Positions 34,489 through 43,122 of a stretch of 64,000 nt of DNA are shown here, in pieces. Location of the stretch: assembly GCA_963848525.1 (NCBI GenBank), contig CAWKDZ010000004.1:1-64000 (forward strand), written 5' to 3'. The number at the start of each line of letters is the position of its first letter. Position 1 is the first letter of the stretch. Both the position numbers and the translations under genes were made by a program. The DNA comes from JACCTU01 sp963848525 (lineage in GTDB: Bacteria; Actinomycetota; Thermoleophilia; Gaiellales; Gaiellaceae). Below the pieces are notes generated by a model. The model made no database searches. It was not told the origin of the DNA and was given only the letters and a program-made list of their open reading frames with translations.

Positions 34489-35769
34489 ATGAACCTCACC
34501 CGGCGGCGGCTGCTCACGGCTCTCGGCAGCTGGGGCTCCACCGCTCTCGGCATCGTCGGCACCGTCGTCGCCGCGCGGATCCTCGGCACCGCCGACTTCG
34601 GAAAGCTGACCCTCGTCCTCGGCACGGTGGCTCTCTTCCAGCTCCTGCTCGACCTGACGAGCGAGGAGGCGCTGGTCAAGTACGGCTTCCGCTTCGCCGA
34701 GCGCGAGGACTGGGGGCGCTTCCACCGGCTGCTCCGCGCGGCCCTCGGGCTCAAGGTCGCCGGCGCGGTCGCCGCGGGGCTGATCATCGCCGCGCTCGCG
34801 CCGCTGACCGAACGCCTCTTCGCGACCGACCTGACCGAGCCGCTGCTCGTGGCGGCCGTCCTCCCGCTGCTCTACGCCTTCGAGGGCACGGCCGCGGCGA
34901 CGCTGATCCTGCGCGGCCGCTACGACCTCCGCGGCGGCCTGCTCGCGCTCTCGACCGCCGTCCGGCTCGTGGCGATCGTGGTCGCCGCGCCCCACGGCGT
35001 CACCGCGACGGTCGTCGCGCTGGTGCTCGGGCAGGCGGTCGTCACGGTCGTCGTCGTGGCGCTCGGGCTCGCGGCGGTGCGGCGCTTCCCGCGCGCGGAG
35101 GCGGCGCCGCTCGGCGAGTCCCGGGCCGAGATCGTCCGCTTCGTGCTCCACTCGAGCGCGGGCACCGGGCTCGTCTCGCTCCGCGGCTGGCTCGCGCCGG
35201 TCCTGCTCGGCATCGTCAGCGACGTTCGCCAGGTCGGCCTCTTCCGCGCGGCGCAGGCGCCGCAGCAGGGCTTCGCGGCGCTCAGCTCGCCCGTCCGGCT
35301 GATCCTGCTGACCGACCAGACGAGGGACTGGGAGCGCGGCCGCGAGAGCACGGTGCTCAGCGGGATCCGGCGCTACTCCGTCACGGCGGCCCTGCTGATG
35401 GTCGTCGCCGTGCCCGTCTTCTGGTGGCTGATGCCCGACCTCGTCCGGCTCGTCCTCGGCGACGACTTCGTGCCCGCGGTCGACGCTGCGCGCCTGATCC
35501 TGCTCGCCGCGGCGATCCAGCTCGTCTTCGGGTGGACGAAGTCGCTCCCCGTGACGATCGGCCGCCCCAACCTCCGGATCGTCGCGCACGGGATCGAGAC
35601 CGCCGTGCTGATCCCGCTCGTGATCCCGCTCGGCGCGGAGTGGGGCGCGACCGGCGCGGCCGCTGCAGTGCTCGTCTCGACCGCCGTCTTCGCCGCCGTC
35701 TGGACGGTGCTGATCCTGCGCGTGAAGGCGGGCACGCTGCCCCCGCAGGCCGAGGTGCAGGCGGCGTGA
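34489..35769 (+). CDS. Wzx-type polysaccharide flippase
   Basis: A 426-residue MOP-superfamily exporter with about twelve to fourteen helices. The start M-N-L-T-R-R-R-L-L, then L-G-I-V-G-T-V-V-A-A-R-I-L-G-T-A-D-F-G-K, fits the N-terminal helix and loop of Wzx proteins; A-P-V-L-L-G-I and Q-V-G-L-F-R-A-A-Q-A-P are typical of helix 7-8. It should flip undecaprenyl-linked repeat units. ATG 34489 is preferred over GTG 34450. Two GT4 genes follow in the same operon with overlapping stops and starts. Confidence 0.85.
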   Translation: MNLTRRRLLTALGSWGSTALGIVGTVVAARILGTADFGKLTLVLGTVALFQLLLDLTSEEALVKYGFRFAEREDWGRFHRLLRAALGLKVAGAVAAGLIIAALAPLTERLFATDLTEPLLVAAVLPLLYAFEGTAAATLILRGRYDLRGGLLALSTAVRLVAIVVAAPHGVTATVVALVLGQAVVTVVVVALGLAAVRRFPRAEAAPLGESRAEIVRFVLHSSAGTGLVSLRGWLAPVLLGIVSDVRQVGLFRAAQAPQQGFAALSSPVRLILLTDQTRDWERGRESTVLSGIRRYSVTAALLMVVAVPVFWWLMPDLVRLVLGDDFVPAVDAARLILLAAAIQLVFGWTKSLPVTIGRPNLRIVAHGIETAVLIPLVIPLGAEWGATGAAAAVLVSTAVFAAVWTVLILRVKAGTLPPQAEVQAA

Positions 35770-36891
35770 GGGTCCTGATCGTCTCGGGCATCTGGCCGCC
35801 GGACGTCGGCGGGCCGGCGAGCCACGCGCCCGAGGCCGCCGAGCAGCTGCGCGCGCGCGGGCACGAGGTCGAGGTCGCGACGATGGCCGACGCCGAGCCG
35901 GAGGCCGAGGCATACCCGGTGCGCTGGACGTCGCGGCGCACTGCCGCGAGGCGTCCGCCACGCCACGAGCGCGCTCGCGATCGCCCGCGCCGCGCGGCGC
36001 GCGGACGTCGCCTACGCGACCGGAATGCTCGTCCGCAGTTCGCTCGCGGCCGTGGTCACGCGCACGCCCTTCGTCCTCAAGCTCACGTCCGACCCGTCCT
36101 TCGAGCGGGCCGTCCGCTACGGGCTGACCGGCTCGAGCCTCGACGACTTCCAGCGTGCGGGCGGCGCGCTTGTCCGAGCACTGCGGCGCACGAGCGACTT
36201 CGCCCTCAGGCGGGCCGCGCACCTCGTGGTCCCGAGCGAGTCGCTCCGTCAGCTCGCGCTGACCTGGGGCGTCCGCGCGGAGCGGATCACGCTGCTCCCG
36301 AACCCGGTCGCGCCGCCGGAGCTCGGCGCGCGCGACGAGCTGCGCACGCGGCACGGCCTCGAGGGGCCGACGCTGGTGTTCGCGGGCCGGCTCGCGCCTC
36401 AGAAGCGGCTCGACGTCGCCCTCGACGCGCTCGCGCGTGCGGACGGGGTCACGCTCCTGATCGCCGGCGACGGGCCGGACGAGCAGGAGCTCCGCAGGCA
36501 CGCCGGGACGCTCGGGCTCGACGGCCGCGCGCGCTTCCTCGGGCCGCAGCCGCGCCGCACCGTGTTCGAGCTGCTGCGCGCGGCCGATGCGGCGCTGCTC
36601 TCCTCGAGCTGGGAGAACTTCCCGCACATGGCGGTCGAGGCGCTCGCGGTCGGGACACCGGTGCTCGCGACGAGCGTCGGCGGCGTCGCGGAGATCGTGC
36701 GCGACGGCGAGAACGGCCTGCTCGTGCCGAGCGAGGATCCGGAGGCGCTCGCCGAGGCGATCCGCCGCTACTTCGCGGACGCGGGCCTGCGGGAGCGGCT
36801 GAGCGCAGCGGCGCCGTCGTCCGTCGACCGCTACGCGCCGGCGGCGATCTACGACGAGCTCGAGCGGATCCTCCAGCGGGCCGCGTCGTGA
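35766..36891 (+). CDS. GT4 glycosyltransferase, one frameshift near 35948
   Basis: A GT-B enzyme of about 375 residues: S-G-I-W-P-P-D-V-G-G-P-A-S-H at the N-terminus (the acceptor-domain glycine loop), L-V-F-A-G-R-L-A-P-Q-K-R-L, A-G-D-G-P-D-E, and S-S-W-E-N-F-P-H-M-A-V-E-A-L-A-V-G-T-P-V-L-A-T. One extra base near 35948 splits it; removing it gives R-R-T-L-P-R-G-V-R-H-A-T-S-A-L. GTG 35766 overlaps the flippase stop. Confidence 0.82.
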
Positions 36892-37997
36892 AGGATCGCC
36901 TCCTGCTGGTCGGGCGGACGCGCTACCGGCTGCCGCTCGACGACACGCTCCGGCTCAAGTTCGACGCGCTCGCGGACGTGCTCGACGTGCGCGTGCTCGG
37001 CAGCGCCGTCGACGACGCTCCGCGACGCAACGGGATCTTCGAGCTCGTCCCGCCGTTCCCGGTGCGCGCGCTCGACGGCGCGGCGTTCCACGCGCTCCTG
37101 CCGCTGCGCGTCGCGCGCGAGATCAGGCGCTTCCGGCCGACCGTCCTGCTCGTCCAGGGCGCGCACGAGGCCGCGCTCGCGCTCGCGGGCCGACGCCTCG
37201 CGCGCAGCGGCGTGCCGGTCGTGCTCGACGTCCACGGCGACTGGCGGACCGCGACGCGCCTCTACGGCTCGACGATGCGCCACCTGCTCAACCCGGTCGC
37301 GGACCGCGTCGCCGTCTGGGCGGTTCGCCGCGTCGACGCGGTCCGCACGGTCTCGGACTTCACGACGGGGCTGGTCCGCGAGCTCGGCGTCGAGCCCGTG
37401 GCGATCTTCCCCGCGTTCATGGACCTCCAGCCGTTCCTGACCGAGCCGGCGCCGTTCCCCGCGCGGCCGCGCGCGCTCTTCGTCGGGGTGCTCGAGCTCT
37501 ACAAGGGGCTCGACCTGCTCGCGGAGGCGTGGCCGCTCGTCGCGAGCGAGGTCCCCGGCGCCGAGCTGCGCCTGATCGGCCGCGGCGCGCGCGCCGACCT
37601 CGCCGCCCGGCTCGTCGAGCGCGGCCCGGACGTCTCGTGGGACTCCGACCTCCCGCCGGCGGCGATCGCGGCCGAGCTCGACCACGCGACGTGCCTCGTG
37701 CTTCCGTCGCGCCGCGAGGGCATGGGGCGTGTCGTCGTCGAGGCCTTCTGCCGCGGACGCCCCGTCGTCGGAACACGTGGCGGCGGGATCGAGGACCTCG
37801 TCGAGGACGAGCGCACCGGGCTCCTGCTCCCGCCCGACGACGCGCCGGCTCTCGCGCGGGCGCTCGTGCGGATCCTCACGGATCGCAGGCTCGCCGAGGA
37901 GCTCGGAGCGCGGGCGCGCGAAGGTTCGGAACGCTGGTACGCGACGCCCGAGCAGTTCGCAGAGCACGTGCGCGAGTTGGCCGCGTCCCTAGACTGA
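36888..37997 (+). CDS. GT4 glycosyltransferase
   Basis: A 369-residue GT-B enzyme with L-D-V-H-G-D-W-R-T-A-T in the N-domain, F-V-G-V-L-E-L-Y-K-G-L-D at the domain junction, R-L-I-G-R-G-A-R and L-P-S-R-R-E-G-M-G-R-V-V-V-E-A-F-C-R-G-R-P-V in the donor site. The N-terminus lacks the usual glycine-rich loop. GTG 36888 overlaps the preceding stop (GTGA), and the deacetylase begins 4 bases after its stop, so all are one operon. Confidence 0.84.
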   Translation: MKDRLLLVGRTRYRLPLDDTLRLKFDALADVLDVRVLGSAVDDAPRRNGIFELVPPFPVRALDGAAFHALLPLRVAREIRRFRPTVLLVQGAHEAALALAGRRLARSGVPVVLDVHGDWRTATRLYGSTMRHLLNPVADRVAVWAVRRVDAVRTVSDFTTGLVRELGVEPVAIFPAFMDLQPFLTEPAPFPARPRALFVGVLELYKGLDLLAEAWPLVASEVPGAELRLIGRGARADLAARLVERGPDVSWDSDLPPAAIAAELDHATCLVLPSRREGMGRVVVEAFCRGRPVVGTRGGGIEDLVEDERTGLLLPPDDAPALARALVRILTDRRLAEELGARAREGSERWYATPEQFAEHVRELAASLD

Positions 37998-38001
37998 CGC
38001 G

Positions 38002-38886
38002 GTGCCCGCGGAGCGCACGAAGCGGCTGCTCAAGCACGGCGTCTACCGCACCGTCGGCGAGGCGGCCGCCGGGGTCTCGACGTCGAACGGGTCGAACGAC
38101 GATCGCCTCCGCGTGCTGCTGTACCACAAGGTCAACGACGGCCCCACCGCACCGCTGACCGTCTCGGCGGCGCAGTTCGACGAGCAGCTGAGCATGCTGC
38201 GCGAGCTCGGCTACACCGTCGTCGATCTCGACGCCGTGGTCGACCACTACCGCGACGGTCGCTCACTGCCTCGACGGCCGGTGCTGATCACGTTCGACGA
38301 CGGCTACCGCGACAACCTGGACAACGCGGCGCCGGTGCTCCAGCAGCACGGCTACCCGTCCGTGCTCTTCGTCCCGATCGCGTACCTCGACGACCGTCAG
38401 CCGCTCCCGCACGAGCGCGCGTCCGCGCGCAACGGCCGCCAGAACCCGACGCTCGACTGGGAGGCGCTCGCCGAGCTGGAGGCGCTCGGCATGCGGGTCG
38501 AGTCCCACGGGATCAGCCACACGCCGCTGCCCCAGCTCGGAGACGACGAGGCGGCGCGAGAGCTCACGCTCTCGAAGCAGCGCCTCGAGGAGCGGCTCGG
38601 GCGGCCGGTGCGCGCCTTCGCGTACGTGAAGGGCGCCGTGGGCCGACGTCACCTGCCGCTCGTCGCCGCCGCCGGCTACGAGCTCGCCTTCACCTCGACG
38701 CCCGGCCTGAACACGCCCGGCGCCGACCGGTTGCTTCTGCGTCGCTACAACGTCGAGCCGTACGCGCCGCGAACGTTCGCGCTCGTCCTCGCAGGTGCGT
38801 GCGACCTGCTTGCGCTCAAGGACACCGTCCCCGGGACGTACGCGCGACGGGCGCTGAACGCGGCGCTCCGCACGTCGGCGAAGTGA
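38002..38886 (+). CDS. Polysaccharide deacetylase (NodB domain)
   Basis: A 294-residue CE4-type enzyme. Motif 1 is L-I-T-F-D-D-G-Y-R-D-N; motif 2 is V-E-S-H-G-I-S-H-T (the metal-binding H-x3-H). The expected R-x-F-x-x-P motif 3 is replaced by V-R-A-F-A-Y-V-K-G, lacking Pro, so activity may differ. It is intact, unlike the copy at 7598-8406. No signal peptide. GTG 38002; its TGA overlaps the next GTG. Confidence 0.82.
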   Translation: MPAERTKRLLKHGVYRTVGEAAAGVSTSNGSNDDRLRVLLYHKVNDGPTAPLTVSAAQFDEQLSMLRELGYTVVDLDAVVDHYRDGRSLPRRPVLITFDDGYRDNLDNAAPVLQQHGYPSVLFVPIAYLDDRQPLPHERASARNGRQNPTLDWEALAELEALGMRVESHGISHTPLPQLGDDEAARELTLSKQRLEERLGRPVRAFAYVKGAVGRRHLPLVAAAGYELAFTSTPGLNTPGADRLLLRRYNVEPYAPRTFALVLAGACDLLALKDTVPGTYARRALNAALRTSAK

Positions 38887-39785
38887 CCGAGCCGCGCACG
38901 GCGGCCTACGAGCCCGGCCGGCTCGACGCGATCCTCGCGCTGATGGAGAAGGTCTACGGCGAGGCGCCGCCGCGCGAGGAGTTCACGTGGTGGTTCGACG
39001 GGAACCCGACCGGACCGCGCACCGTCGTGCTCGCCGAGGGCGAGGACCGGCTGGCCGGTGTCCTCGGCGCGAGCTACTACCGCACCGTGCTGGAGGGCCG
39101 GGAGCAGCTCGTGGCGCTGCCGCTCTGGGCGGCGACCGACCCGGACTTCCGGGGCCAGGGCATCTTCCAGCGCCTGAACGGCGAGGTCGAGCAGGCCGCC
39201 CGCGACGCCGGCGCGGTGCTCGAGCTCGGCTTCACGAACAAGCTGGCGGGCCCGATCTACGTCTCGAAGCTCGGCTGGCTCGACGTGCGCCGGCTGCGCA
39301 TCTGGGCACGTCCCCTCCTTCCGGGTCGGGAGTCAGACCCAGGAAACGAACCGCAACAGTTCACCCACAGGGACGAGGAGGTCTACCGGAAGACCGCCCC
39401 GCAGCTCCGCAACCACTTCGTCCGCGACCTCGCGTACCTGACGTGGCGCTACACCGACTCGCCGCGCGGCTACCGGATCGTCCGCTCGGCGAACGGCTAC
39501 GCGGTCGTGGGCAGGAAGCGGCTCCGCGGGATGCTCGTCGCCTACGTCGCCGACCTCGTCGCGCCGAGCTTCGGCGAGACGTACTCGCTCCTTCGCCGCT
39601 GCGCGCGCGTCGCGCGGGGGTCGCGGCTCCTGCTCGCGCTGCCGAACGTGCACCGCGGGGCGTTCGCCGCCTACGGGTTCGTCCCGACGCCGATGACGAT
39701 CCGGCTGATCGGGCACGCGCTCGAGGGCGAGCTTCCGCCGGCCGACGACTGGCGCTTCACGCTCGGCGACACGGACTATTTCTAG
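38883..39785 (+). CDS. GNAT-family acyltransferase
   Basis: A 300-residue GNAT-like protein with the acyl-CoA site F-R-G-Q-G-I-F-Q-R-L-N near residue 90, preceded by an A-L-P-L-W-A-A-T strand and followed by G-A-V-L-E-L-G-F-T-N and G-P-I-Y-V-S-K-L-G-W, and a C-terminal second half with L-R-N-H-F-V-R-D-L-A-Y-L-T-W-R-Y. This two-part layout occurs in Eis-like or sugar N-acyltransferases. GTG 38883. A short insert near 39320-39345 encodes a charged segment (see findings). Confidence 0.75.
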   Translation: MTEPRTAAYEPGRLDAILALMEKVYGEAPPREEFTWWFDGNPTGPRTVVLAEGEDRLAGVLGASYYRTVLEGREQLVALPLWAATDPDFRGQGIFQRLNGEVEQAARDAGAVLELGFTNKLAGPIYVSKLGWLDVRRLRIWARPLLPGRESDPGNEPQQFTHRDEEVYRKTAPQLRNHFVRDLAYLTWRYTDSPRGYRIVRSANGYAVVGRKRLRGMLVAYVADLVAPSFGETYSLLRRCARVARGSRLLLALPNVHRGAFAAYGFVPTPMTIRLIGHALEGELPPADDWRFTLGDTDYF

Positions 39786-40822
39786 TGCGCTCGCTCGTCT
39801 TCGTCACGCAGGCCGTCGACCCCGCGCACCCCGCGCTCGCCGCGACGATCCCGAAGATCGCGGCGCTCGCCGAGCGCGTCGACCACGTGACCGTCCTCTC
39901 GGCCGGGGCGGTTCCCGGAACGCTGCCCGCGAACTGCCGCGTGCGTGTCTTCGGCGCGGGCACGAAGGTCGGGCGGGGCCTGCGCTTCGAGCGCGAGCTC
40001 GCCGCCGAGCTCGCGCACGCGCGCCCGCTCGGCGTGCTCGCGCACATGTGCCCGATCTACGCCGTGCTCGCCGCGCCGCTCGCGCGCCCGCTCGGCGTGC
40101 GCGTGCTGCTCTGGTACACGCACTGGCACGCGAGCCCGACGCTGAAGGCCGCCGCGCGCCTCTCGAACACGATCCTCAGCGTCGACCGGCGCTCGGTGCC
40201 GCTCGCCGACGCGCGCGTGCGGGCGATCGGGCACGGGATCGACCTGCGGCAGTTCCACTGCCGCCGCAATCGCGACGAGGGCGGCGAGCTGCGGCTGCTC
40301 GCGCTCGGGCGCTACTCGCCCGCGAAGGGTCTCGACGTCGTCCTGCGCGCGCTGCGGCGGGCCGTCGACGCCGGTCTCGACGCGCACCTGCTCGCTCACG
40401 GCCCGACGCTCTCCGAGCTCGAGCGCGAGCACCGCGCGGAGCTCGATGGGCTCGTGCGGGAGCTGCGGCTGGACGACCGCGTGAGGCTCGAGGGCCCGGT
40501 GCCCCGCACGGAAGTGCCCGCGCTTTTCGAGGCCGTCGACGCGCTCGTGAACAACATGCGCGCCGGAGCGCCCGACAAGGTCGTCTACGAGGCCGCGGCC
40601 TCGTGCCTGCCCGTGCTCGCGTCCAACCCCGTGTTCGACCGTTTCCTGCCCGACGAGCTGCGCTTCGAGCGCGAGCAGCCGGCGACGCTCGCCGACCGAC
40701 TCGCCTCGTTCGCCGCGCTCGAGGACGGGGAGCGGGCGGCGATCGGCGGGCGCCTGCGCGAGCGCGTGCTGCGCGAGCACTCGGTCGAGCACTGGGCCGA
40801 GGGAGTGCTAGCGGCCCTCTAG
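39785..40822 (+). CDS. GT4 glycosyltransferase
   Basis: A 345-residue GT-B enzyme. The N-domain has V-D-P-A-H-P-A-L-A and a W-Y-T-H-W-H-A-S-P-T segment; the C-domain has L-L-A-L-G-R-Y-S-P-A-K-G-L-D and V-N-N-M-R-A-G-A-P-D-K-V-V-Y-E-A-A-A-S-C-L-P in place of the usual P-S-x-x-E-G-x4-E. The G-A-P-D-K-V-V-Y-E variant occurs in some actinobacterial GT4 proteins. GTG 39785 shares a base with the acyltransferase stop. It overlaps the convergent GT4 by 15 bases. Confidence 0.82.
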   Translation: MRSLVFVTQAVDPAHPALAATIPKIAALAERVDHVTVLSAGAVPGTLPANCRVRVFGAGTKVGRGLRFERELAAELAHARPLGVLAHMCPIYAVLAAPLARPLGVRVLLWYTHWHASPTLKAAARLSNTILSVDRRSVPLADARVRAIGHGIDLRQFHCRRNRDEGGELRLLALGRYSPAKGLDVVLRALRRAVDAGLDAHLLAHGPTLSELEREHRAELDGLVRELRLDDRVRLEGPVPRTEVPALFEAVDALVNNMRAGAPDKVVYEAAASCLPVLASNPVFDRFLPDELRFEREQPATLADRLASFAALEDGERAAIGGRLRERVLREHSVEHWAEGVLAAL

Positions 40823-41887
40823 CGCGCGCTCGTAGACCGACAGCGTCGCCGACGTCATCCGCTCGACGGAGAACTCGCTGCGCGCCCGCGCGAGGCCGGC
40901 CTGCCCGAGCCGCTCCGCGCGGGCCGGGTCCTCGAGCAGTTCGCCGAGCGCCGACGCGAGCGCAGGGACGTCGTTCGGCGGGACGAGCACGCCCGTCTCG
41001 CCGTCGGCGACGATCTCGGGGATCGAGCTGACCGCGCTCGCCACGACCGGACGCGCGGCGAGCATCGCCTCGAGCAGCGCGAGACCGAACCCCTCCCAGC
41101 GCGCCGGGTGGACAACGACGTCGGCGCGGCGCAGCCACGCGCCCACGTCGCCGACCCGGCCGGGAAGCAGCAGGCGCTCGCCCACGGCGAGGTCTCGCGC
41201 GAGCGCCTCGAGCCGCGCGCGTTCCGGTCCCTCACCGAGCGCGGCGAGCCGCACGTCGTCCGGGAGCTCGGCCAACGCGCGCACGGCGACGTCGAGCCCC
41301 TTCTGCTCGACGAGGCGGCTGATCGAGACGAGCAGCCGGCCGTCGGCGGGCGGCTCGGCGCCGCCGCCCCACGCCGCCGGCGGCTCGTCGAGCCCGTAGT
41401 GGACGACGTCCACCTTGCCCGCGGGCAGCCCGACGCGCTCGACGACGAAGCGGGCGAGCGCGTGCGTGATCGTGATCACGCGCTGCGCCCGCCGCGTGAA
41501 CGCACGCTCGACGAACCGGAACGCGCCGGTTCGGAACGGGTCGTCGTTGTGCTTCGTCGACACGAGCGCCCAGGGAGCGCGGTGCACGGACGCGAGCGCC
41601 CCGTAGCCGTCCGCGTGCACGAGGTGCGTGTGGACGAGGTCGGGCCGGAGCCGCGCGAGTGTCCGGTTCAGGCGATGCGCGAGCCTCGGGTCGAGGTCGC
41701 GCGGGCAGGAGAGGCGTTCCGCCGGCAGGCCCAGCCGCTCGTAGAACGGCTCCGGGTCCCACGCCGGGTCGTCCAGCCCGACGAACGTGACCTCGACGCC
41801 GCGCGCCGCGAGCGCGGGCAGCAGCGTGAGCAGGTGGCGCTCCGAGCCGCCGATCCCGCGCATGCGGTGGACGTGGACGACCTTCAA
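40808..41887 (-). CDS. GT4 glycosyltransferase
   Basis: A 359-residue GT-B enzyme: H-R-M-R-G-I-G-G-S-E-R-H-L in the N-domain, H-T-H-L-V-H-A-D-G, then V-S-I-S-R-L-V-E-Q-K-G-L, A-L-G-E-G-P-E-R, and P-A-R-W-E-G-F-G-L-A-L-L-E-A-M-L-A-A-R-P-V. The start is TTG 41887 within the overlap with the upstream GT39-like gene (TTGA). It is the last gene of a three-gene minus operon with an asparagine synthase-like protein. Confidence 0.84.
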   Translation of the reverse strand: MKVVHVHRMRGIGGSERHLLTLLPALAARGVEVTFVGLDDPAWDPEPFYERLGLPAERLSCPRDLDPRLAHRLNRTLARLRPDLVHTHLVHADGYGALASVHRAPWALVSTKHNDDPFRTGAFRFVERAFTRRAQRVITITHALARFVVERVGLPAGKVDVVHYGLDEPPAAWGGGAEPPADGRLLVSISRLVEQKGLDVAVRALAELPDDVRLAALGEGPERARLEALARDLAVGERLLLPGRVGDVGAWLRRADVVVHPARWEGFGLALLEAMLAARPVVASAVSSIPEIVADGETGVLVPPNDVPALASALGELLEDPARAERLGQAGLARARSEFSVERMTSATLSVYERALEGR

Positions 41888-43122
41888 CGCCGGAACCGCC
41901 GCACGAGCGCGAGCAGCCCGGCCGCCGCCGGCACGGCGAGCAGGAAGTCCCACGGCACGCGGTAGCGCGTCTGGCCGACGAAGAGCATCGCGATCAGCGT
42001 CTGGTAGGCGAGCAGCGCGAGCGCGAGCACGGCGAAGTGGCGGGGCACGCGCGTGAGCCCGAAGACCGCGAGCGCGAGCAGCGGCACCATGAACAGCGGC
42101 TCGGCCACGTCGCGTCCGACGTCGAGCAGCGTCCCGCGGCCGGGGCGTCCTTCCGTCCTCGGCACGCTCGGCGACCAGAGCAGCCACGCCCCGTACGCCG
42201 CGAGCTGTGCCTTCTCGCCGGGATGGTCGCGCACGAAGTCGACGGCACGCTCGCGGTAGAAGCGCATCTGCGCGCACTCGTCCGTGAGCACGATGCGCCC
42301 GGTCTGCTTGTAGAGCTCGCCGGCGTCCTGCGGCGTCGGCGGCGCGCCCGGGATGTTCGGCACGTCGTCGATCCATCCGCCGGCACGCAGCGTCTCGAGC
42401 GTGTTCACGTTGTTCGCCTTCCAGAGCGCGCGCGCGTCCGTCGTGATCGCGACGCAGCCGACGTTGCGCTCGTTGCGCACGACCCACGGGAGCACGACCA
42501 GCACCGCGACGGCGAGCGCGACCGCCGGCTCCCAGCTCCACGCGCGCCGGCGCCAGAGCACGTACGTCCCGAGCACGAAGGGCACGAAGAGCGTGCGGAC
42601 GTTGCCGAGGATCATCAGCCCGAGCACGCCGCCCAGCAGCGCGGCCCACCGGTAGCCGCCGCGCTCGGCGACGACGAGCGTGAGCAGGACCGCCGCCGCC
42701 GCGAGCGCGCCGTCGAGCAGCTCGCGGTTCATGTGCACGTCGTGCCAGACGAGGTACGGGTGCAGCGTCGCCAGCAGCGCCGCGACGAGGCCCACACGCG
42801 CGTCGACCACCCGGCGGCCGATCTCGTAGACGAGCAGGGTCGTTCCGACGGCGACGGCGATCTGGGCGAGCCCGACCACGAGCCAGTGCCGCTCGAGCAC
42901 CCAGTAGAGCGGGATCAGGAAGAAGCCGTACAGCGGCTGCGTGTAGGCGGAGGGGACGTCCGGGATGAAGCCGTACGTGCCGCTCTCGAGGAAGGTGAGC
43001 GCGAAGTCGTCGCCCTTGTCGACGAAGGCGGCGGTGATGTCTTCGCGTTCGACGAGCAGCGCGACCAGGCGGGGGAGCGCGCTCGCCGCGGCGAGCAGCG
43101 CGTAGGCGTGGGCGCGCCTCAC
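41884..43122 (-). CDS. GT39-like membrane glycosyltransferase
   Basis: A 412-residue protein with about eleven helices. The first loop has D-K-G-D-D-F-A-L-T-F-L-E-S-G and P-S-A-Y-T-Q-P-L-Y-G-F-F-L, which matches the pattern of dolichyl-phosphate-mannose-protein/ArnT-like GT-C enzymes (acidic residues in loop 1). A soluble loop near residues 230-300 includes W-K-A-N-N-V-N-T-L-E-T. GTG 43122 overlaps the asparagine synthase stop. Likely adds a sugar outside the membrane from a polyprenyl carrier. Confidence 0.78.
   Translation of the reverse strand: MRRAHAYALLAAASALPRLVALLVEREDITAAFVDKGDDFALTFLESGTYGFIPDVPSAYTQPLYGFFLIPLYWVLERHWLVVGLAQIAVAVGTTLLVYEIGRRVVDARVGLVAALLATLHPYLVWHDVHMNRELLDGALAAAAVLLTLVVAERGGYRWAALLGGVLGLMILGNVRTLFVPFVLGTYVLWRRRAWSWEPAVALAVAVLVVLPWVVRNERNVGCVAITTDARALWKANNVNTLETLRAGGWIDDVPNIPGAPPTPQDAGELYKQTGRIVLTDECAQMRFYRERAVDFVRDHPGEKAQLAAYGAWLLWSPSVPRTEGRPGRGTLLDVGRDVAEPLFMVPLLALAVFGLTRVPRHFAVLALALLAYQTLIAMLFVGQTRYRVPWDFLLAVPAAAGLLALVRRFRR

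Noticed and set aside
33190..36627. Open frame of more than 1,100 codons on the minus strand
   Set aside because: Composition is Arg/Glu/Ala-rich without any motif, and it lies over the Wzy, Wzx and GT4 genes, which carry clear motifs. It is a GC-rich shadow.
33327..37997. Plus-strand open frame of about 1,550 codons
   Set aside because: Only its 3' end (36888-37997) is a real gene (GT4). The rest is antisense or out of frame over Wzy, Wzx and another GT4.
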